Assembly (NCBI GenBank): GCA_017549025.1
Contig: JAFYWB010000050.1
Span: forward strand, 1-54,265
From: Treponema sp.
Lineage (GTDB): Bacteria > Spirochaetota > Spirochaetia > Treponematales > Treponemataceae
Reading direction: 5' to 3'
Length of the DNA stretch: 54,265 nucleotides
The notes below the pieces were generated by a model. That model had not been told where the DNA came from. It worked only from the letters and a program-made list of their open reading frames with translations, and made no database searches. The stretch's first letter is position 1; every line of letters begins with the position of its first letter. A program made the position numbers and the translations under genes. Of this stretch, positions 45,525 through 54,252 are shown in pieces.

Positions 45525-45956
45525 TTACCGCTCCACCTCTACACCCATACTTCGGGCAGTTCCAGCAACAATTTTCTTTGCTGCTTCAAGATCATTTGCA
45601 TTGATGTCAGGCATCTTTGTCTTTGCAATCTCTTCCAACTTCTCCTTGGACAAGGTGGCAATCTTGTCACGCAAGGGGTTTGCAGCTCCCTTGTCGATTC
45701 CAGCAGCCTTCTTAATAAGAACAGCTGCAGGAGGAGTTTTGAGGATGAATGTAAAGGTTTTGTCCTGATAAACAGTAATGACTACGGGAACCACCAAGCC
45801 AGGTTCCATTGACTTTGTGCGGTCATTGAACTGCTGCACAAACATTGGGGCGCTTACACCATGAGGTCCAAGAGCAGGACCGACTGGGGGCGCAGGTGTT
45901 GCCTTTCCTGCAGGGCACTGCAGTTTAATGACGGCGGTCACCTTTTTCTTTGCCAT
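45525..45956 (-). CDS. rplK: 50S ribosomal protein L11
   Basis: GTPase-centre protein, 143 residues. The N-terminal segment [20 protein letters not shown] and C-terminal [20 protein letters not shown] are diagnostic. The 115-base leader upstream contains several dyads (including CCGAGGC/GCCTCGG just after nusG) where L1 feedback would act in other bacteria, but I could not identify the L1 site with certainty. Confidence 0.97.
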   Translation of the reverse strand: MAKKKVTAVIKLQCPAGKATPAPPVGPALGPHGVSAPMFVQQFNDRTKSMEPGLVVPVVITVYQDKTFTFILKTPPAAVLIKKAAGIDKGAANPLRDKIATLSKEKLEEIAKTKMPDINANDLEAAKKIVAGTARSMGVEVER

Positions 45957-46047
45957 ATATTACTCCTTACATTGGTATGATAACTTCCTACGAAGTCACC
46001 TAGCGAGACGGTTAATGACATTACCCGACTCTCCCAAAACAAGAATA

Positions 46048-46064
46048 CCGAGGCAGAGCCTCGG
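46048..46064 (-). terminator. Stem-loop after nusG
   Basis: Perfect 7-bp stem CCGAGGC / GCCTCGG with a three-base loop, eight bases beyond the nusG stop; the minus-strand tail TATTCTTGTTTT is moderately T-rich, so it may be a partial terminator. Confidence 0.4.
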
Positions 46065-46071
46065 GAATCTT

Positions 46072-46629
46072 TTAAATCTTTTCTACCTGCAGCAAACCAA
46101 GCTCTACAGGTGTATCACGACCGAAGATATTTACAGTAACTTTTAACTTGCTTTTTTCAAGGTTAACTTCTTCGATTGTTCCAGAGAATGAAGCGAAGGA
46201 ACCTTCAATAATCTTAACCTGCTCGCCAACAGAAAAACTCTGCTTAAGACGAGTGGGTTTTTCACCCTTGATGTCACCAGACTTCTGCAACAAAGCCTTT
46301 GCTTCATCAGCAGAAATAGGACGAGGTCTTACGTTGGGATCAGCACCAACAAATCCAGTTACACCTTGGATTCGTCTGATTGCAGAACAAGTTCCCTTCC
46401 ACCCGATATCAGGAAGGTCAAGCTCAATCATGATATAGCCAGGAAGGAATTTTTTAGTAGAAACCTTTTTCTTTCCTTCTTTAATCTCGACAACTTCTTC
46501 AACAGGAACTTTTATATCAAGAACAATATCAGAAGACAATTCTCCTGAATCTACCAGAAGACGAATAGTTTTTTCGATCTTAGACTCATACCCGGTGTAG
46601 GTATGTAAAATATACCAGCCCCTTGCCAT
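46072..46629 (-). CDS. nusG: Transcription elongation/termination factor NusG
   Basis: Links RNA polymerase with Rho and ribosomes. The 185 residues include the NGN domain (ARGWYILHTYTGYESKIEKT; PGYIMIELDL) and a C-terminal KOW domain (GEQVKIIEGSFASFSGTIEE). It starts 12 bases after the secE stop, in the standard secE-nusG-rplK order. There is no insertion domain. Confidence 0.96.
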   Translation of the reverse strand: MARGWYILHTYTGYESKIEKTIRLLVDSGELSSDIVLDIKVPVEEVVEIKEGKKKVSTKKFLPGYIMIELDLPDIGWKGTCSAIRRIQGVTGFVGADPNVRPRPISADEAKALLQKSGDIKGEKPTRLKQSFSVGEQVKIIEGSFASFSGTIEEVNLEKSKLKVTVNIFGRDTPVELGLLQVEKI

Positions 46630-46641
46630 CTATTTTGCCTA

Positions 46642-46821
46642 TTAAAATACTAAGTTCATTCCGGTTACAAAAACCAGATCCAACAGACCGAGAATTACAG
46701 CAATGATAATTGTGGAGATGAATACAACTTTTACAGAAGAAACTGCATCATTACGAGAAGGCCATACCACCTTCTTAAGCTCTGCAATGCATTCCTTGAA
46801 AAAACGGATGATCTTTCCCAT
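46642..46821 (-). CDS. secE: Preprotein translocase subunit SecE
   Basis: Small membrane subunit of SecYEG, 59 residues with one transmembrane helix, the short form usual outside enterobacteria. It has the amphipathic segment FFKECIAELKKVVWPSRND followed by the hydrophobic helix VVFISTIIIAVILGLLDLVF. The start is ATG 46821 after AGGGA; the upstream in-frame extension runs into tRNA-Trp. Confidence 0.95.
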   Translation of the reverse strand: MGKIIRFFKECIAELKKVVWPSRNDAVSSVKVVFISTIIIAVILGLLDLVFVTGMNLVF

Positions 46822-46848
46822 GACAGTCCCTAGTTTTATAAAAAGATA

Positions 46849-46921
46849 CAGGCCAGGAAGGACTCGAACCCTCAACATTCGGTTTTGGAGACCGACGCTC
46901 TACCATTAGAGCTACTGACCT
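46849..46921 (-). tRNA. tRNA-Trp (CCA)
   Basis: A 73-base minus-strand cloverleaf: acceptor AGGTCAG paired with CTGGCCT plus discriminator G, anticodon loop CTCCAAA (CCA), T-arm GGGTTCGAGTCC. CCA is not encoded. Location between rpmG and secE is usual. Confidence 0.96.
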
Positions 46922-46960
46922 AAATATATTTAATGGGCTACACTGTAGCCCACAACTAAC

Positions 46961-47137
46961 TTATTTTGCCTTTGTTTCCTTATGCAAAGTATGCTTGTGA
47001 TCAAAAGGACAATATTTATTTAACTCCAGCTTACCCTGGATGTTTTTTCTATTCTTATAAGTTGTGTAATTCTTTCGCTTGCACTCACTGCACTGCAAAG
47101 CGATAATTTCAACAGCTGTCTTTTTCTTGCTAGCCAT
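46961..47137 (-). CDS. rpmG: 50S ribosomal protein L33
   Basis: A 58-residue ribosomal protein. The start is ATG 47137 after GGAGAAGC; the longer frame runs into tRNA-Thr. It has the first zinc pair CSEC and the third Cys in NKYCPF, but the usual fourth Cys is replaced (CPFDHKHT instead of CPxCxKHT), giving a Cys3 plus Asp/His ligand set. The KHTLHKETK end is typical. Confidence 0.95.
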   Translation of the reverse strand: MASKKKTAVEIIALQCSECKRKNYTTYKNRKNIQGKLELNKYCPFDHKHTLHKETKAK

Positions 47138-47185
47138 TTTGCTTCTCCTATGATAAAATACCGGCAAAATCGCCGATGCAATTAC

Positions 47186-47258
47186 AGCCTTCGAGCGGGA
47201 TCGAACCGCTGACCTCAACCTTACCATGGTTGCGCTCTGCCGACTGAGCTACAAAGGC
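47186..47258 (-). tRNA. tRNA-Thr (GGT)
   Basis: A 73-base minus-strand cloverleaf: acceptor GCCTTTG paired with CGAAGGC plus discriminator T, anticodon loop ATGGTAA (GGT), T-arm CGGTTCGATCCCG. CCA is not encoded. It is the first gene of the large operon. Confidence 0.95.
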
Positions 47259-47285
47259 AAGACTATCAAATTGATAGGTTCCAAA

Positions 47286-47314
47286 ACTATACATACAAAC
47301 ATCATCTTTGTCAA
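47286..47314 (-). promoter_or_regulatory. Main promoter of the tRNA-Thr...rpoC operon
   Basis: Minus-strand TTGACA (47309-47314), 17 bases, TATAGT (47286-47291) with TG directly before the -10. This is the strongest promoter-like sequence in the window, as expected for the operon. Confidence 0.75.
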
Positions 47315-47321
47315 TAGAATA

Positions 47322-47339
47322 AAAGGGAAATCACCCTTT
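47322..47339 (-). terminator. Weak terminator after the exporter permease gene
   Basis: Minus-strand AAAGGG / CCCTTT stem with a six-base loop followed by TATTCTATT. It directly precedes the main ribosomal operon promoter. Confidence 0.45.
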
Positions 47340-47367
47340 TTTTGAAGAAAAATTATCCAATCACCTC

Positions 47368-48555
47368 CTACTCAGAAGATAGAGCTGCTACAGGATCCAG
47401 CTTGGCGGCACGGGAAGCGGGGCTCAGTCCAAAGAAGATACCGATAGCGGCAGAAAAAACAAAGGCAAGGATACAGGCTCCCCACTGGATGGCAAAGCTA
47501 TTTCCCATAACCTTTGCTGCCACCCCACTGATGGCAATCCCCACAATAATACCGACGGTACCACCTAGTACAGTAATCAAGGCAGATTCTATCAAAAACT
47601 GGAGACGAATAACGTTGGGACTGGCTCCAAGGGCCTTTCTGATACCAATTTCTCGACGTCGCTCCGTTACCGTAACAATCATAATATTCATGATACCAAT
47701 TCCACCTACCAGCAAAGAAATAGCAGCAATTCCAGAAAGAATAAGACTAATGCTGCCAGTGAGCTGCTGATATTCTTCTAGCATAGCCTGCATAGAGCTG
47801 ACGGAGGCGGCATACTGGGAGCCAGAAATAAAGGTGATATATTCCTTAATGTGCTCTGATACGATGGGAGCCTTATCTTGATTGGTACATTGTACCAAAA
47901 CTGTGGCAGCTTGGGCTGATGGCACGATTTTCTTGGAGTAAAAACCTCGTGGAATGAGCACTGTAGAATCAGTGGAATTCATGGAGTTACCAGAGGAAAG
48001 GACTCCTGCCACACGAAAATTAAAGGTGGCGTTTCCTGCCACAACAGTGACCGCCTGACCTACAGGATCTTCATCTTCAAACAAACCTTCTGCAATTTCT
48101 GTACCGATAAGGAGACGTTGCTGTCCCGTTACGTTGTCGGATATGGAAAAATCACTTCCTTTGTCTAGAGTAAGGCCGTTTACCGCAAGATAGCCTGGCT
48201 CCACCGCCGTAGCACTGGCGGTAACAGTGGTTTCGCCTCGACTAAGAGTCATACTAAGGGTATTGGTGTAGTGGATGGACTTGATATTTTCCACTGCATC
48301 AAAGAGATTTTCCCGAAAGGTTTCGTTAAAGGTAACGGAGGCATTGTTCCGCCGCTGCATAAAACCACCAGAAATGCGTACTATATCAAGACCGGCAGAG
48401 GAAAAGCTATCCTCCACTGTTTTGGTAGCACTTTCGCTGAGAGAGGTGATAACGATAACAGAAGCAACACCGATGATGATACCCAAAAGGGAGAGGAAGC
48501 TACGAATCTTGTTGCGGCGGAAATTTCTGAGAGCAAAAATTAAGTCGTCAAGCAT
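47368..48555 (-). CDS. MacB-type ABC transporter permease (FtsX family)
   Basis: Inner-membrane permease of a tripartite exporter, 395 residues. It has an N-terminal TM (RNKIRSFLSLLGIIIGVASVIV), a large periplasmic MacB-PCD domain (about 55-270), and three C-terminal TMs with the FtsX signature GGIGIMNIMIVTVTERRREIG. The start is ATG 48555 after GGAGG and overlaps the end of the ATPase gene by eight bases. MacB is usually fused to its ATPase; here they are separate, the form common outside Proteobacteria. The substrate (peptide, antibiotic or lipid) is unknown. Confidence 0.9.
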   Translation of the reverse strand: MLDDLIFALRNFRRNKIRSFLSLLGIIIGVASVIVITSLSESATKTVEDSFSSAGLDIVRISGGFMQRRNNASVTFNETFRENLFDAVENIKSIHYTNTLSMTLSRGETTVTASATAVEPGYLAVNGLTLDKGSDFSISDNVTGQQRLLIGTEIAEGLFEDEDPVGQAVTVVAGNATFNFRVAGVLSSGNSMNSTDSTVLIPRGFYSKKIVPSAQAATVLVQCTNQDKAPIVSEHIKEYITFISGSQYAASVSSMQAMLEEYQQLTGSISLILSGIAAISLLVGGIGIMNIMIVTVTERRREIGIRKALGASPNVIRLQFLIESALITVLGGTVGIIVGIAISGVAAKVMGNSFAIQWGACILAFVFSAAIGIFFGLSPASRAAKLDPVAALSSE

Positions 48556-49237
48556 GAATTCCTCCAAAATCAAGGGGATTTCCGTCTTGAAGGATCTTTC
48601 CGTCCAAGATGGAGATTTGACGTGGAGCCTGAGCACCGATTTTTTGGTCGTGGGTAACGATGATAACGGTAGTTCCCTGACTGTTGATACGAGAAAAAAG
48701 CTCCAGCACACGGCGGCCTGTCTCAGAGTCTAGGGCACCAGTTGGTTCGTCTGCGAGGATAATTTGAGGCCGAGTAACGGTGGCACGAGCAATAGCCGCC
48801 CGCTGCTTTTGACCACCAGATAGCTCGGAAGGCAGGTGATGAAGCCTATCCTGCAAGCCCATGTCCACCAGCACCTCTTCTGCACGACGCTTCCCTTCCC
48901 GTCGATCTACCCCCTGATATCGCAGAGGCAGCATAACATTTTCCAAAACGCTCATAGAGGGCAGCAGAAAATATTGCTGGAACACAAAGCCTACGGTTTT
49001 GTTCCGCAAATAGGCTAATTCTTTTTCGTTCATGGAGGCAGTGTTTTTACCACCGATTTCTACCAAACCCTTGGTGGGACGGTCGAGACAGCCGATCATG
49101 TTCATGAGGGTGGATTTACCAGAGCCAGAAGGCCCCATGATGGTGATATATTCACCCTGCTTTACTTGGAATGAAACTCCACGAAGGGCTTGAACGTGGA
49201 CATCTGCCACGTGATACTCCTTGGTGACGCCTTCCAT
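48548..49237 (-). CDS. MacB-type ABC transporter ATP-binding protein
   Basis: ATPase of the exporter, 229 residues. Walker A is GPSGSGKST, signature LSGGQKQRAA, Walker B IILADEPTGALD, and the final VTHD His. The first ATG is 49237, but AGGGGG lies about 14 bases upstream, too far for it, and the family's usual start aligns three or four codons earlier (ICIRMEGVTKEY). Either the ATG is used with a poor Shine-Dalgarno, or translation begins at a non-standard codon. It follows the adaptor gene by 34 bases. Confidence 0.92.
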   Translation of the reverse strand: MEGVTKEYHVADVHVQALRGVSFQVKQGEYITIMGPSGSGKSTLMNMIGCLDRPTKGLVEIGGKNTASMNEKELAYLRNKTVGFVFQQYFLLPSMSVLENVMLPLRYQGVDRREGKRRAEEVLVDMGLQDRLHHLPSELSGGQKQRAAIARATVTRPQIILADEPTGALDSETGRRVLELFSRINSQGTTVIIVTHDQKIGAQAPRQISILDGKILQDGNPLDFGGIHA

Positions 49238-49271
49238 GCGGATGCAGATTTCCCCCTGCTGAATGTTATGC

Positions 49272-50399
49272 CTATCGTCCACCGAAACCTCCACCAGGTC
49301 CACCAGCAGGAGCCCCAGCAGGTGGCATTCCACCCATACCAGGCATACCAAATCCACCGAAGCCACCTTCCTCTTGATTTTGAGAACTGCTTCCAGCTCT
49401 AAAGTTACCAGGACGAGTACCAGACACCTGAGGAGCGGCCAAAGCCTTTAGCTCAGCATTTTTTGGAAGATCTCCCTGCACCACCTTGAAATAGGTGCGG
49501 TCATAGGGAATAGCTTCGATTTGAACCTGCTGAGTGGAACCATCCCGCTGATAGAGCTCCACGTAGGATTTTTTTTCAGGAGAAAATCCCATGGCTGCTT
49601 GTGGAATCAAAACGAGGTTTTCTGGGGGACTGATTTCAATTTCGCCTGTAAAGGAATAGTTAGGCAAAATGATTTCTGGTGGATTGTACAGGCGAATTTC
49701 AACCTTAACGATGGAAGCTCCACGATTGGTAACACTACCAACTGCGGGATAAGAAACAACTTCACCTTGGATTTTTTCGTCACCATAGGCGGGGAAGGTA
49801 CAGGAAACCTTTTGTCCAGCCTGCAGCTTTGGAGCATCTGTTTCCACTACCTCCACGTAGGATTTTAGATAATCCCGCTGAATGAGGGTACCCACAGAAT
49901 CCTTTGCCTCAAGATAATCTCCCACCGCAGCTGTAAAATCTGCCACAACACCATCAAAATTTGCGGTAATCTTTCTATCTTCTAGCTTTTTCTCCAAGGT
50001 TTTTCGCTGATACTGCATCAGCTCCAGTTCCTTGGGGCTACCGCTAATTTGCTTTTGAACAGTGTCGTAATCATGCTTTGCCAGATTGTATTCCTGCTCG
50101 CTTTTGTCCAGCTCCATGAGCACATCGCCCTTCTTTACCCGATCTCCCACCTTTACGTAGACGGCAGTAACGGTTCCGCTACCGGCCACCTTAAGGGTTT
50201 GAGTTTGTGCGGCTTGAATGGTACCAGAAATTTCGATTACGTTGGTAACAGTTTCGTACAGCACCTTCAAGCTTGTTTCTCCAGTATTTTTAGCAGCGGC
50301 TTTTTTCGTTCCCCGTGCGGCAAAAAATATGATAAGTCCGGTAAGAGCTGCCAAAATAAGTATAAGGAATATAATCCGAAGGGATTTTTTCTGAGCCAT
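49272..50399 (-). CDS. Membrane-fusion (adaptor) protein of a tripartite exporter
   Basis: MacA/HlyD-type periplasmic adaptor, 375 residues. It has an N-terminal membrane anchor (about 7-28), the biotinyl/lipoyl half-motifs (TVTAVYVKVGDRVKKGDVLM and ITANFDGVVADFTAAVGDYL) around a short helical hairpin, then beta-barrel domains. The last 30 or so residues are Gly/Pro/Met-rich (MPGMGGMPPAGAPAGGPGGG), an unusual tail also seen in some other MacA-like proteins. Its ATG directly follows the stop of the TolC-like gene (TAAATG), with AGGGGG upstream. Confidence 0.9.
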   Translation of the reverse strand: MAQKKSLRIIFLILILAALTGLIIFFAARGTKKAAAKNTGETSLKVLYETVTNVIEISGTIQAAQTQTLKVAGSGTVTAVYVKVGDRVKKGDVLMELDKSEQEYNLAKHDYDTVQKQISGSPKELELMQYQRKTLEKKLEDRKITANFDGVVADFTAAVGDYLEAKDSVGTLIQRDYLKSYVEVVETDAPKLQAGQKVSCTFPAYGDEKIQGEVVSYPAVGSVTNRGASIVKVEIRLYNPPEIILPNYSFTGEIEISPPENLVLIPQAAMGFSPEKKSYVELYQRDGSTQQVQIEAIPYDRTYFKVVQGDLPKNAELKALAAPQVSGTRPGNFRAGSSSQNQEEGGFGGFGMPGMGGMPPAGAPAGGPGGGFGGR

Positions 50400-51932
50400 T
50401 TACTGTTCCCCCTGAACAAAGAGTTGTCGAGTTGCAATGTAGTGAAGAATCAATTCCAAGTCTGCAATCTGACACTGGATTTGAGCCTTATCTCGATTTG
50501 TTGTAGCTTGATTGAATTCAGTTTCCGTGGTCATGCCCCGATTGAACAAATTAGTGGTATCTTGAGCCAGCTGCTGATACAGCTCCAGCTCTTCCAGAGC
50601 AACCTGTCTGTTCCACAGCAAATCTTCCCAGGTGAGCAGGGCATTTTCCGCAGCTTGTTGGTATTTTTCTTCTGCATCCACAATTTTCTGTTGAGCCAGC
50701 TGCAGATTCAATTCCCGCTGATTCCGCTGGAGACTTTGAGTTTTCATGTCGTTGGGAGACCAGCTGAGAGAAAGCTGGGCAGAAGGAGTTTTTTCATCTC
50801 CTCCAATGGGAACGGACACACCACTGGAAAGCTTGCCACCAAAGCCTTGAAGCACCAGAGCCGCCTGTATTGTATCTGATTGACCTGCACCAACACTTTG
50901 GTTTTTGTAGGTGTAGCCTGCTTCTGCAGAAAGGGTAAGCGGAGCATTTGCCTCCATTTCTAGCTGGGTGGTGGTAAGGCTCCACTGAGCTGCTTCCATG
51001 GTGGTGTAACGATCTAGCCCTTCCAAAGGAAGCTGCTCCAAAATACCAATGCTGGCAAGGATTTCTGCTGAAGGAGCAAGATTTTCCATGGAAAGCTGAT
51101 TTGACTGCAAACCACATTTTTGGGCAAACAGCTCCAGCTCTCGCTGAAGATTTCGCTGCTGCTTGTCCACATTTCGCTGAGCGGAAAGCACTTCCATAGT
51201 CTTTGTTCGGTAGCGAGTGGAGGAAGTGCCGTAGCCTTGGGCCTGCAATACAGCTAAATCAAGCTCCTTTGTGTAGACGGAATCCTTGGAGGAAAGAAGA
51301 TTACCGTAGCTTGAGTACAATTCCTTGATTTTTGAATAGAATTCTTTTTCCACAGCCAAAGATTGATCTTGGATTTTACGTTGGGCTTCCAGCAAGCTTC
51401 GATTTGCCTTCAAAATGGATAATGTACTGGACTTTCCGCTATTTCCAAGAATTTCAGTACCGATGGTAAAGCTGGCACCTTGAATAACACTGCCAGAAGT
51501 AGCTGCTCCAGGTGATGCCACGGAGGAAGAGCCCTTGTTCAAATTAAACTGAAGGGGAAGACGAGCTTCTACATAGGTACCATTCAACTTGGGCATGGAC
51601 ACAGAAATTGCTGGCTCTCCACGGATTTGGCTAGAGCCAATGGAAAAATTTCCTGTGGAAAGATTCAGCTTTAAACCTTGAGATACCATGGTGGATTCAT
51701 GGGAAAGCTCTTGTTGATTCAGCTGAATCATCAAGTTTTGGATTTCCTGATGATTGGCTACATAGGCAGCTAAAAGCTCTTGGAGAGAGAGTTTCACTTG
51801 CTTTTCATCAGTTGAAATGGAAGGAAGAACTGTTCCCTGCTGCTGCAATTCTACAGAAACTGCCGAAACAGGCGAAAATAACGCAACCAGCAAGCCAAGG
51901 GCTGCTGTTTTAATTTGAAAACTTCGTTTCAT
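50400..51932 (-). CDS. TolC-family outer-membrane efflux protein
   Basis: Outer-membrane channel of the exporter, 510 residues. A signal peptide (LGLLVALFSPVSA) is followed by two repeats of long helices and strands, with the family pattern NQQELSHES in the first and NRDKAQIQCQIADLELILHY in the second. Being first in the operon TolC-adaptor-ATPase-permease, it gives a self-contained tripartite exporter. The start is ATG 51932 with a modest AGGG. Confidence 0.85.
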   Translation of the reverse strand: MKRSFQIKTAALGLLVALFSPVSAVSVELQQQGTVLPSISTDEKQVKLSLQELLAAYVANHQEIQNLMIQLNQQELSHESTMVSQGLKLNLSTGNFSIGSSQIRGEPAISVSMPKLNGTYVEARLPLQFNLNKGSSSVASPGAATSGSVIQGASFTIGTEILGNSGKSSTLSILKANRSLLEAQRKIQDQSLAVEKEFYSKIKELYSSYGNLLSSKDSVYTKELDLAVLQAQGYGTSSTRYRTKTMEVLSAQRNVDKQQRNLQRELELFAQKCGLQSNQLSMENLAPSAEILASIGILEQLPLEGLDRYTTMEAAQWSLTTTQLEMEANAPLTLSAEAGYTYKNQSVGAGQSDTIQAALVLQGFGGKLSSGVSVPIGGDEKTPSAQLSLSWSPNDMKTQSLQRNQRELNLQLAQQKIVDAEEKYQQAAENALLTWEDLLWNRQVALEELELYQQLAQDTTNLFNRGMTTETEFNQATTNRDKAQIQCQIADLELILHYIATRQLFVQGEQ

Positions 51933-51993
51933 AGCCCTAGCTTACACAGATTTCCTTAAAAGACACTTAAATACAGAAGATTTTTCTTGCAAA

Positions 51994-52512
51994 CTATTTC
52001 AGCCGTGGCACCAGCTTACAGATAGCTTCCACCGCAGCATCACGTTCAGACACGGAGGCAAAACCAACCCGCAGTGTACCGGCTTGTTCTGTAACAATTT
52101 CCAGCGTCCGACGATAAAATTCATCTCGGTCTTCTAGTTCATCCTCATAGCTCAAAGTGGGAAGGGCGTGAATTTCTGAGAACAATAGCTGGCGGCCATC
52201 CACCACCAAGCCGTTTTTGTACACACCAGCTATGGCACCCAGCACTCGCTCTCGAATCACCAGCTCTGCCGCCAGCAAAGCCACACCACAAAGCACCACG
52301 TTTATCATGAGGCCAAAGTTTCTAAACCACTGAAACAAAATTAAAGCAGGAGCAATTACCAAAACTGGTACCATGAATCTGTTGGTAACACCAGTGAAGG
52401 GTAGCACCTGTTCTCCCAGATTTACCATCAGCTTTTTCTTGCGATTGGGCCAGGTAACCAGCAACACAGCATAGGCCACTAGAGCCACTATTTGCAGTAA
52501 GTAATTAATCAT
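51994..52512 (-). CDS. Membrane protein of unknown function overlapping an antitoxin-like gene
   Basis: A 172-residue protein with three hydrophobic segments (about 3-21, 46-64, 67-86) and a soluble C-terminal domain of about 80 residues (DGRQLLFSEIHALPTLSYED and VGFASVSERDAAVEAI). I do not recognise a family. The ATG lies eight bases inside the preceding antitoxin-like gene, with AAAGGA before it, so translation is coupled. It occupies the position where a RelE/YafQ toxin would normally be, but has no resemblance to those toxins. Confidence 0.65.
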   Translation of the reverse strand: MINYLLQIVALVAYAVLLVTWPNRKKKLMVNLGEQVLPFTGVTNRFMVPVLVIAPALILFQWFRNFGLMINVVLCGVALLAAELVIRERVLGAIAGVYKNGLVVDGRQLLFSEIHALPTLSYEDELEDRDEFYRRTLEIVTEQAGTLRVGFASVSERDAAVEAICKLVPRLK

Positions 52513-52789
52513 TATAGTGTCCTTTACAAGAGAGTATTTCTACAATCAATTCATGTTCTTTTCCAAGACCTGCATCAAGAGCAACGACACCTCTTCGTAA
52601 GTGAGCAAGATGAGCTTCTGAATAAAAAGGATCCACAGAAACATCAAAGGGAATTCGTTTTTCTCTACTTACTTTACGAGCAAAAATAGTAAAAGCAGTA
52701 GTTAAATTCATTCCCAATTCATGACAAATTGACTCCATACTTTTTTTCAAGTCTTCATCCATACGGATATTTACCAATGTTTGAGCCAT
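52505..52789 (-). CDS. RelB/DinJ-family antitoxin-like protein
   Basis: A 94-residue ribbon-helix-helix protein of the RelB/DinJ family: LVNIRMDEDLKKSMESICHE then LGMNLTTAFTIFARKVSREK and RIPFDVSVDPFYSEAHL, all typical. The start is ATG 52789, seven bases after AGGAGG. No toxin gene follows; the overlapping next gene encodes an unrelated membrane protein. It may be an orphan that regulates its own operon or acts against a toxin elsewhere. Confidence 0.85.
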   Translation of the reverse strand: MAQTLVNIRMDEDLKKSMESICHELGMNLTTAFTIFARKVSREKRIPFDVSVDPFYSEAHLAHLRRGVVALDAGLGKEHELIVEILSCKGHYND

Positions 52790-52857
52790 AAACATACCTC
52801 CTACATTAAATAATAATACCATGTAAAGATAAAATCAATGTAATGTATTTACACACT

Positions 52858-54252
52858 TTATTCCGTTACATCGTGAAGCCATTTTTTTGAGCGGAGTCGA
52901 ATAAAGCCCATGGTTGCTTTAATTGGTTCTTCCACCAAGATGGAGACGAACACAATCCAGGGCTGCAGACCAAGCACCAGTGCGGTAAAATATCCCAAGG
53001 GCAAAGCCACAATCCACAGGGCCAGCACATCCATCAAGGCGGCGTAGATGGTATCCCCACCAGAACGACAAACTCCCACTACGATACACATGTTAAAGCT
53101 CTTGAAAGGATAAGACACCATCAAAGCCATCAACATAAGCTGTGCTTGTTGTAGGATTTCTGCTTCCACATTGAAAAAATAGGGCAACATTCGAGACAGG
53201 GGAATCAAAGTCAGAGCCACCACCGCTGCCAAAGCTGGCATGAACCAGCCAAAGGTGTTGGCAGTTTTGATGGCTTGCTCACGCTGCCCCGCACCAATCA
53301 GCTTTCCGATGATGATGGCTGCAGCAGTTCCTGTTCCGATGAAGAAAATCCACGTGAGCTGGGAAATGGTGCTGCAAATGTTCATGGCAGAAATTGCATC
53401 AGTACCAGCGTGAGAAAAAATTGAATTCTGCAAGGTGATTCCCAAGCCCCACAAGCTTTCGTTGATGATAACTGGCAATGCGATGCGAATGTAACGAGCC
53501 ACAAAATCAAACTTGTAGGAGAAAAACTCCTTCAGGCGGGCAGCAATCTCATATTTTTTGCGATAGCCCACCACCACCAGAATGGCAAATTCCAAAGTAC
53601 GGGAAATGACCGTAGCCACAGCGGCACCCAACACTCCAAGCTCAGGGAAAAAGCCAATGCCAAAAATCAGCAGGTAGTTCAAGATACCGTTGGCAACTAA
53701 GGAAATCAAGGTAGCCACCATGGGAAGCCGAACATGCTCCGTACTGCGGAAGCCCTGGGCAAAGACAAAGCTAATGGCGGTAACAGGATAACTTAAGGCC
53801 ACAATCCGAAGATACCGACCTCCAGATTCCACCACGGCGGGGTCTTTTGAATAAAGCCCAATCAAAAAATAGGGAGCAAAAACTGCTGCCACAGTAAAAA
53901 TCGTGGCCACCACAGTAGCCAGAGTTAAAGCCAGCCCCAGAGTTTGCCGAATGCCTGCAATATCCTTTTTACCCCAGTATTGAGCCACAAAAATTGCAGC
54001 CCCAGAGGAAATGCCAAAAAGCACCATGTTCAGCAGGAAAAAGATTTGATTTCCCAGTCCCACGGCGGCAATGGCCACGGAGCCTAATTGCCCCACCATG
54101 ATGGTATCCAGCATGTTCACCAAGGACTGCATCAGGTTTTGCAGAATGATGGGCAAGGCGATAGTAATCAATGTTCGAAAAAAATGTGGGGGCAGCAAAG
54201 ATTCGCTATAAGTACACTCTGCCCATGCATCATTTGAAAAATCCTTGTGCAT
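52858..54252 (-). CDS. MATE-family multidrug/Na+ exporter
   Basis: Twelve-helix exporter of the MATE (NorM/DinF) family, 464 residues, the usual length. The N-terminal half has LPIILQNLMQSLVNMLDTIM then VGQLGSVAIAAVGLGNQIFF, the core MATE pattern, repeated in weaker form after residue 240. The start is ATG 54252 after GGAGGTGTAAAAA, so the Shine-Dalgarno lies at the window edge; its promoter is outside. The substrate is unknown. Confidence 0.92.
   Translation of the reverse strand: MHKDFSNDAWAECTYSESLLPPHFFRTLITIALPIILQNLMQSLVNMLDTIMVGQLGSVAIAAVGLGNQIFFLLNMVLFGISSGAAIFVAQYWGKKDIAGIRQTLGLALTLATVVATIFTVAAVFAPYFLIGLYSKDPAVVESGGRYLRIVALSYPVTAISFVFAQGFRSTEHVRLPMVATLISLVANGILNYLLIFGIGFFPELGVLGAAVATVISRTLEFAILVVVGYRKKYEIAARLKEFFSYKFDFVARYIRIALPVIINESLWGLGITLQNSIFSHAGTDAISAMNICSTISQLTWIFFIGTGTAAAIIIGKLIGAGQREQAIKTANTFGWFMPALAAVVALTLIPLSRMLPYFFNVEAEILQQAQLMLMALMVSYPFKSFNMCIVVGVCRSGGDTIYAALMDVLALWIVALPLGYFTALVLGLQPWIVFVSILVEEPIKATMGFIRLRSKKWLHDVTE

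Noticed and set aside
45957-46047. L1-binding autoregulatory site in the rplK leader
   Set aside because: Dyads are present, but the asymmetric loop with the conserved L1 contacts could not be identified with confidence.
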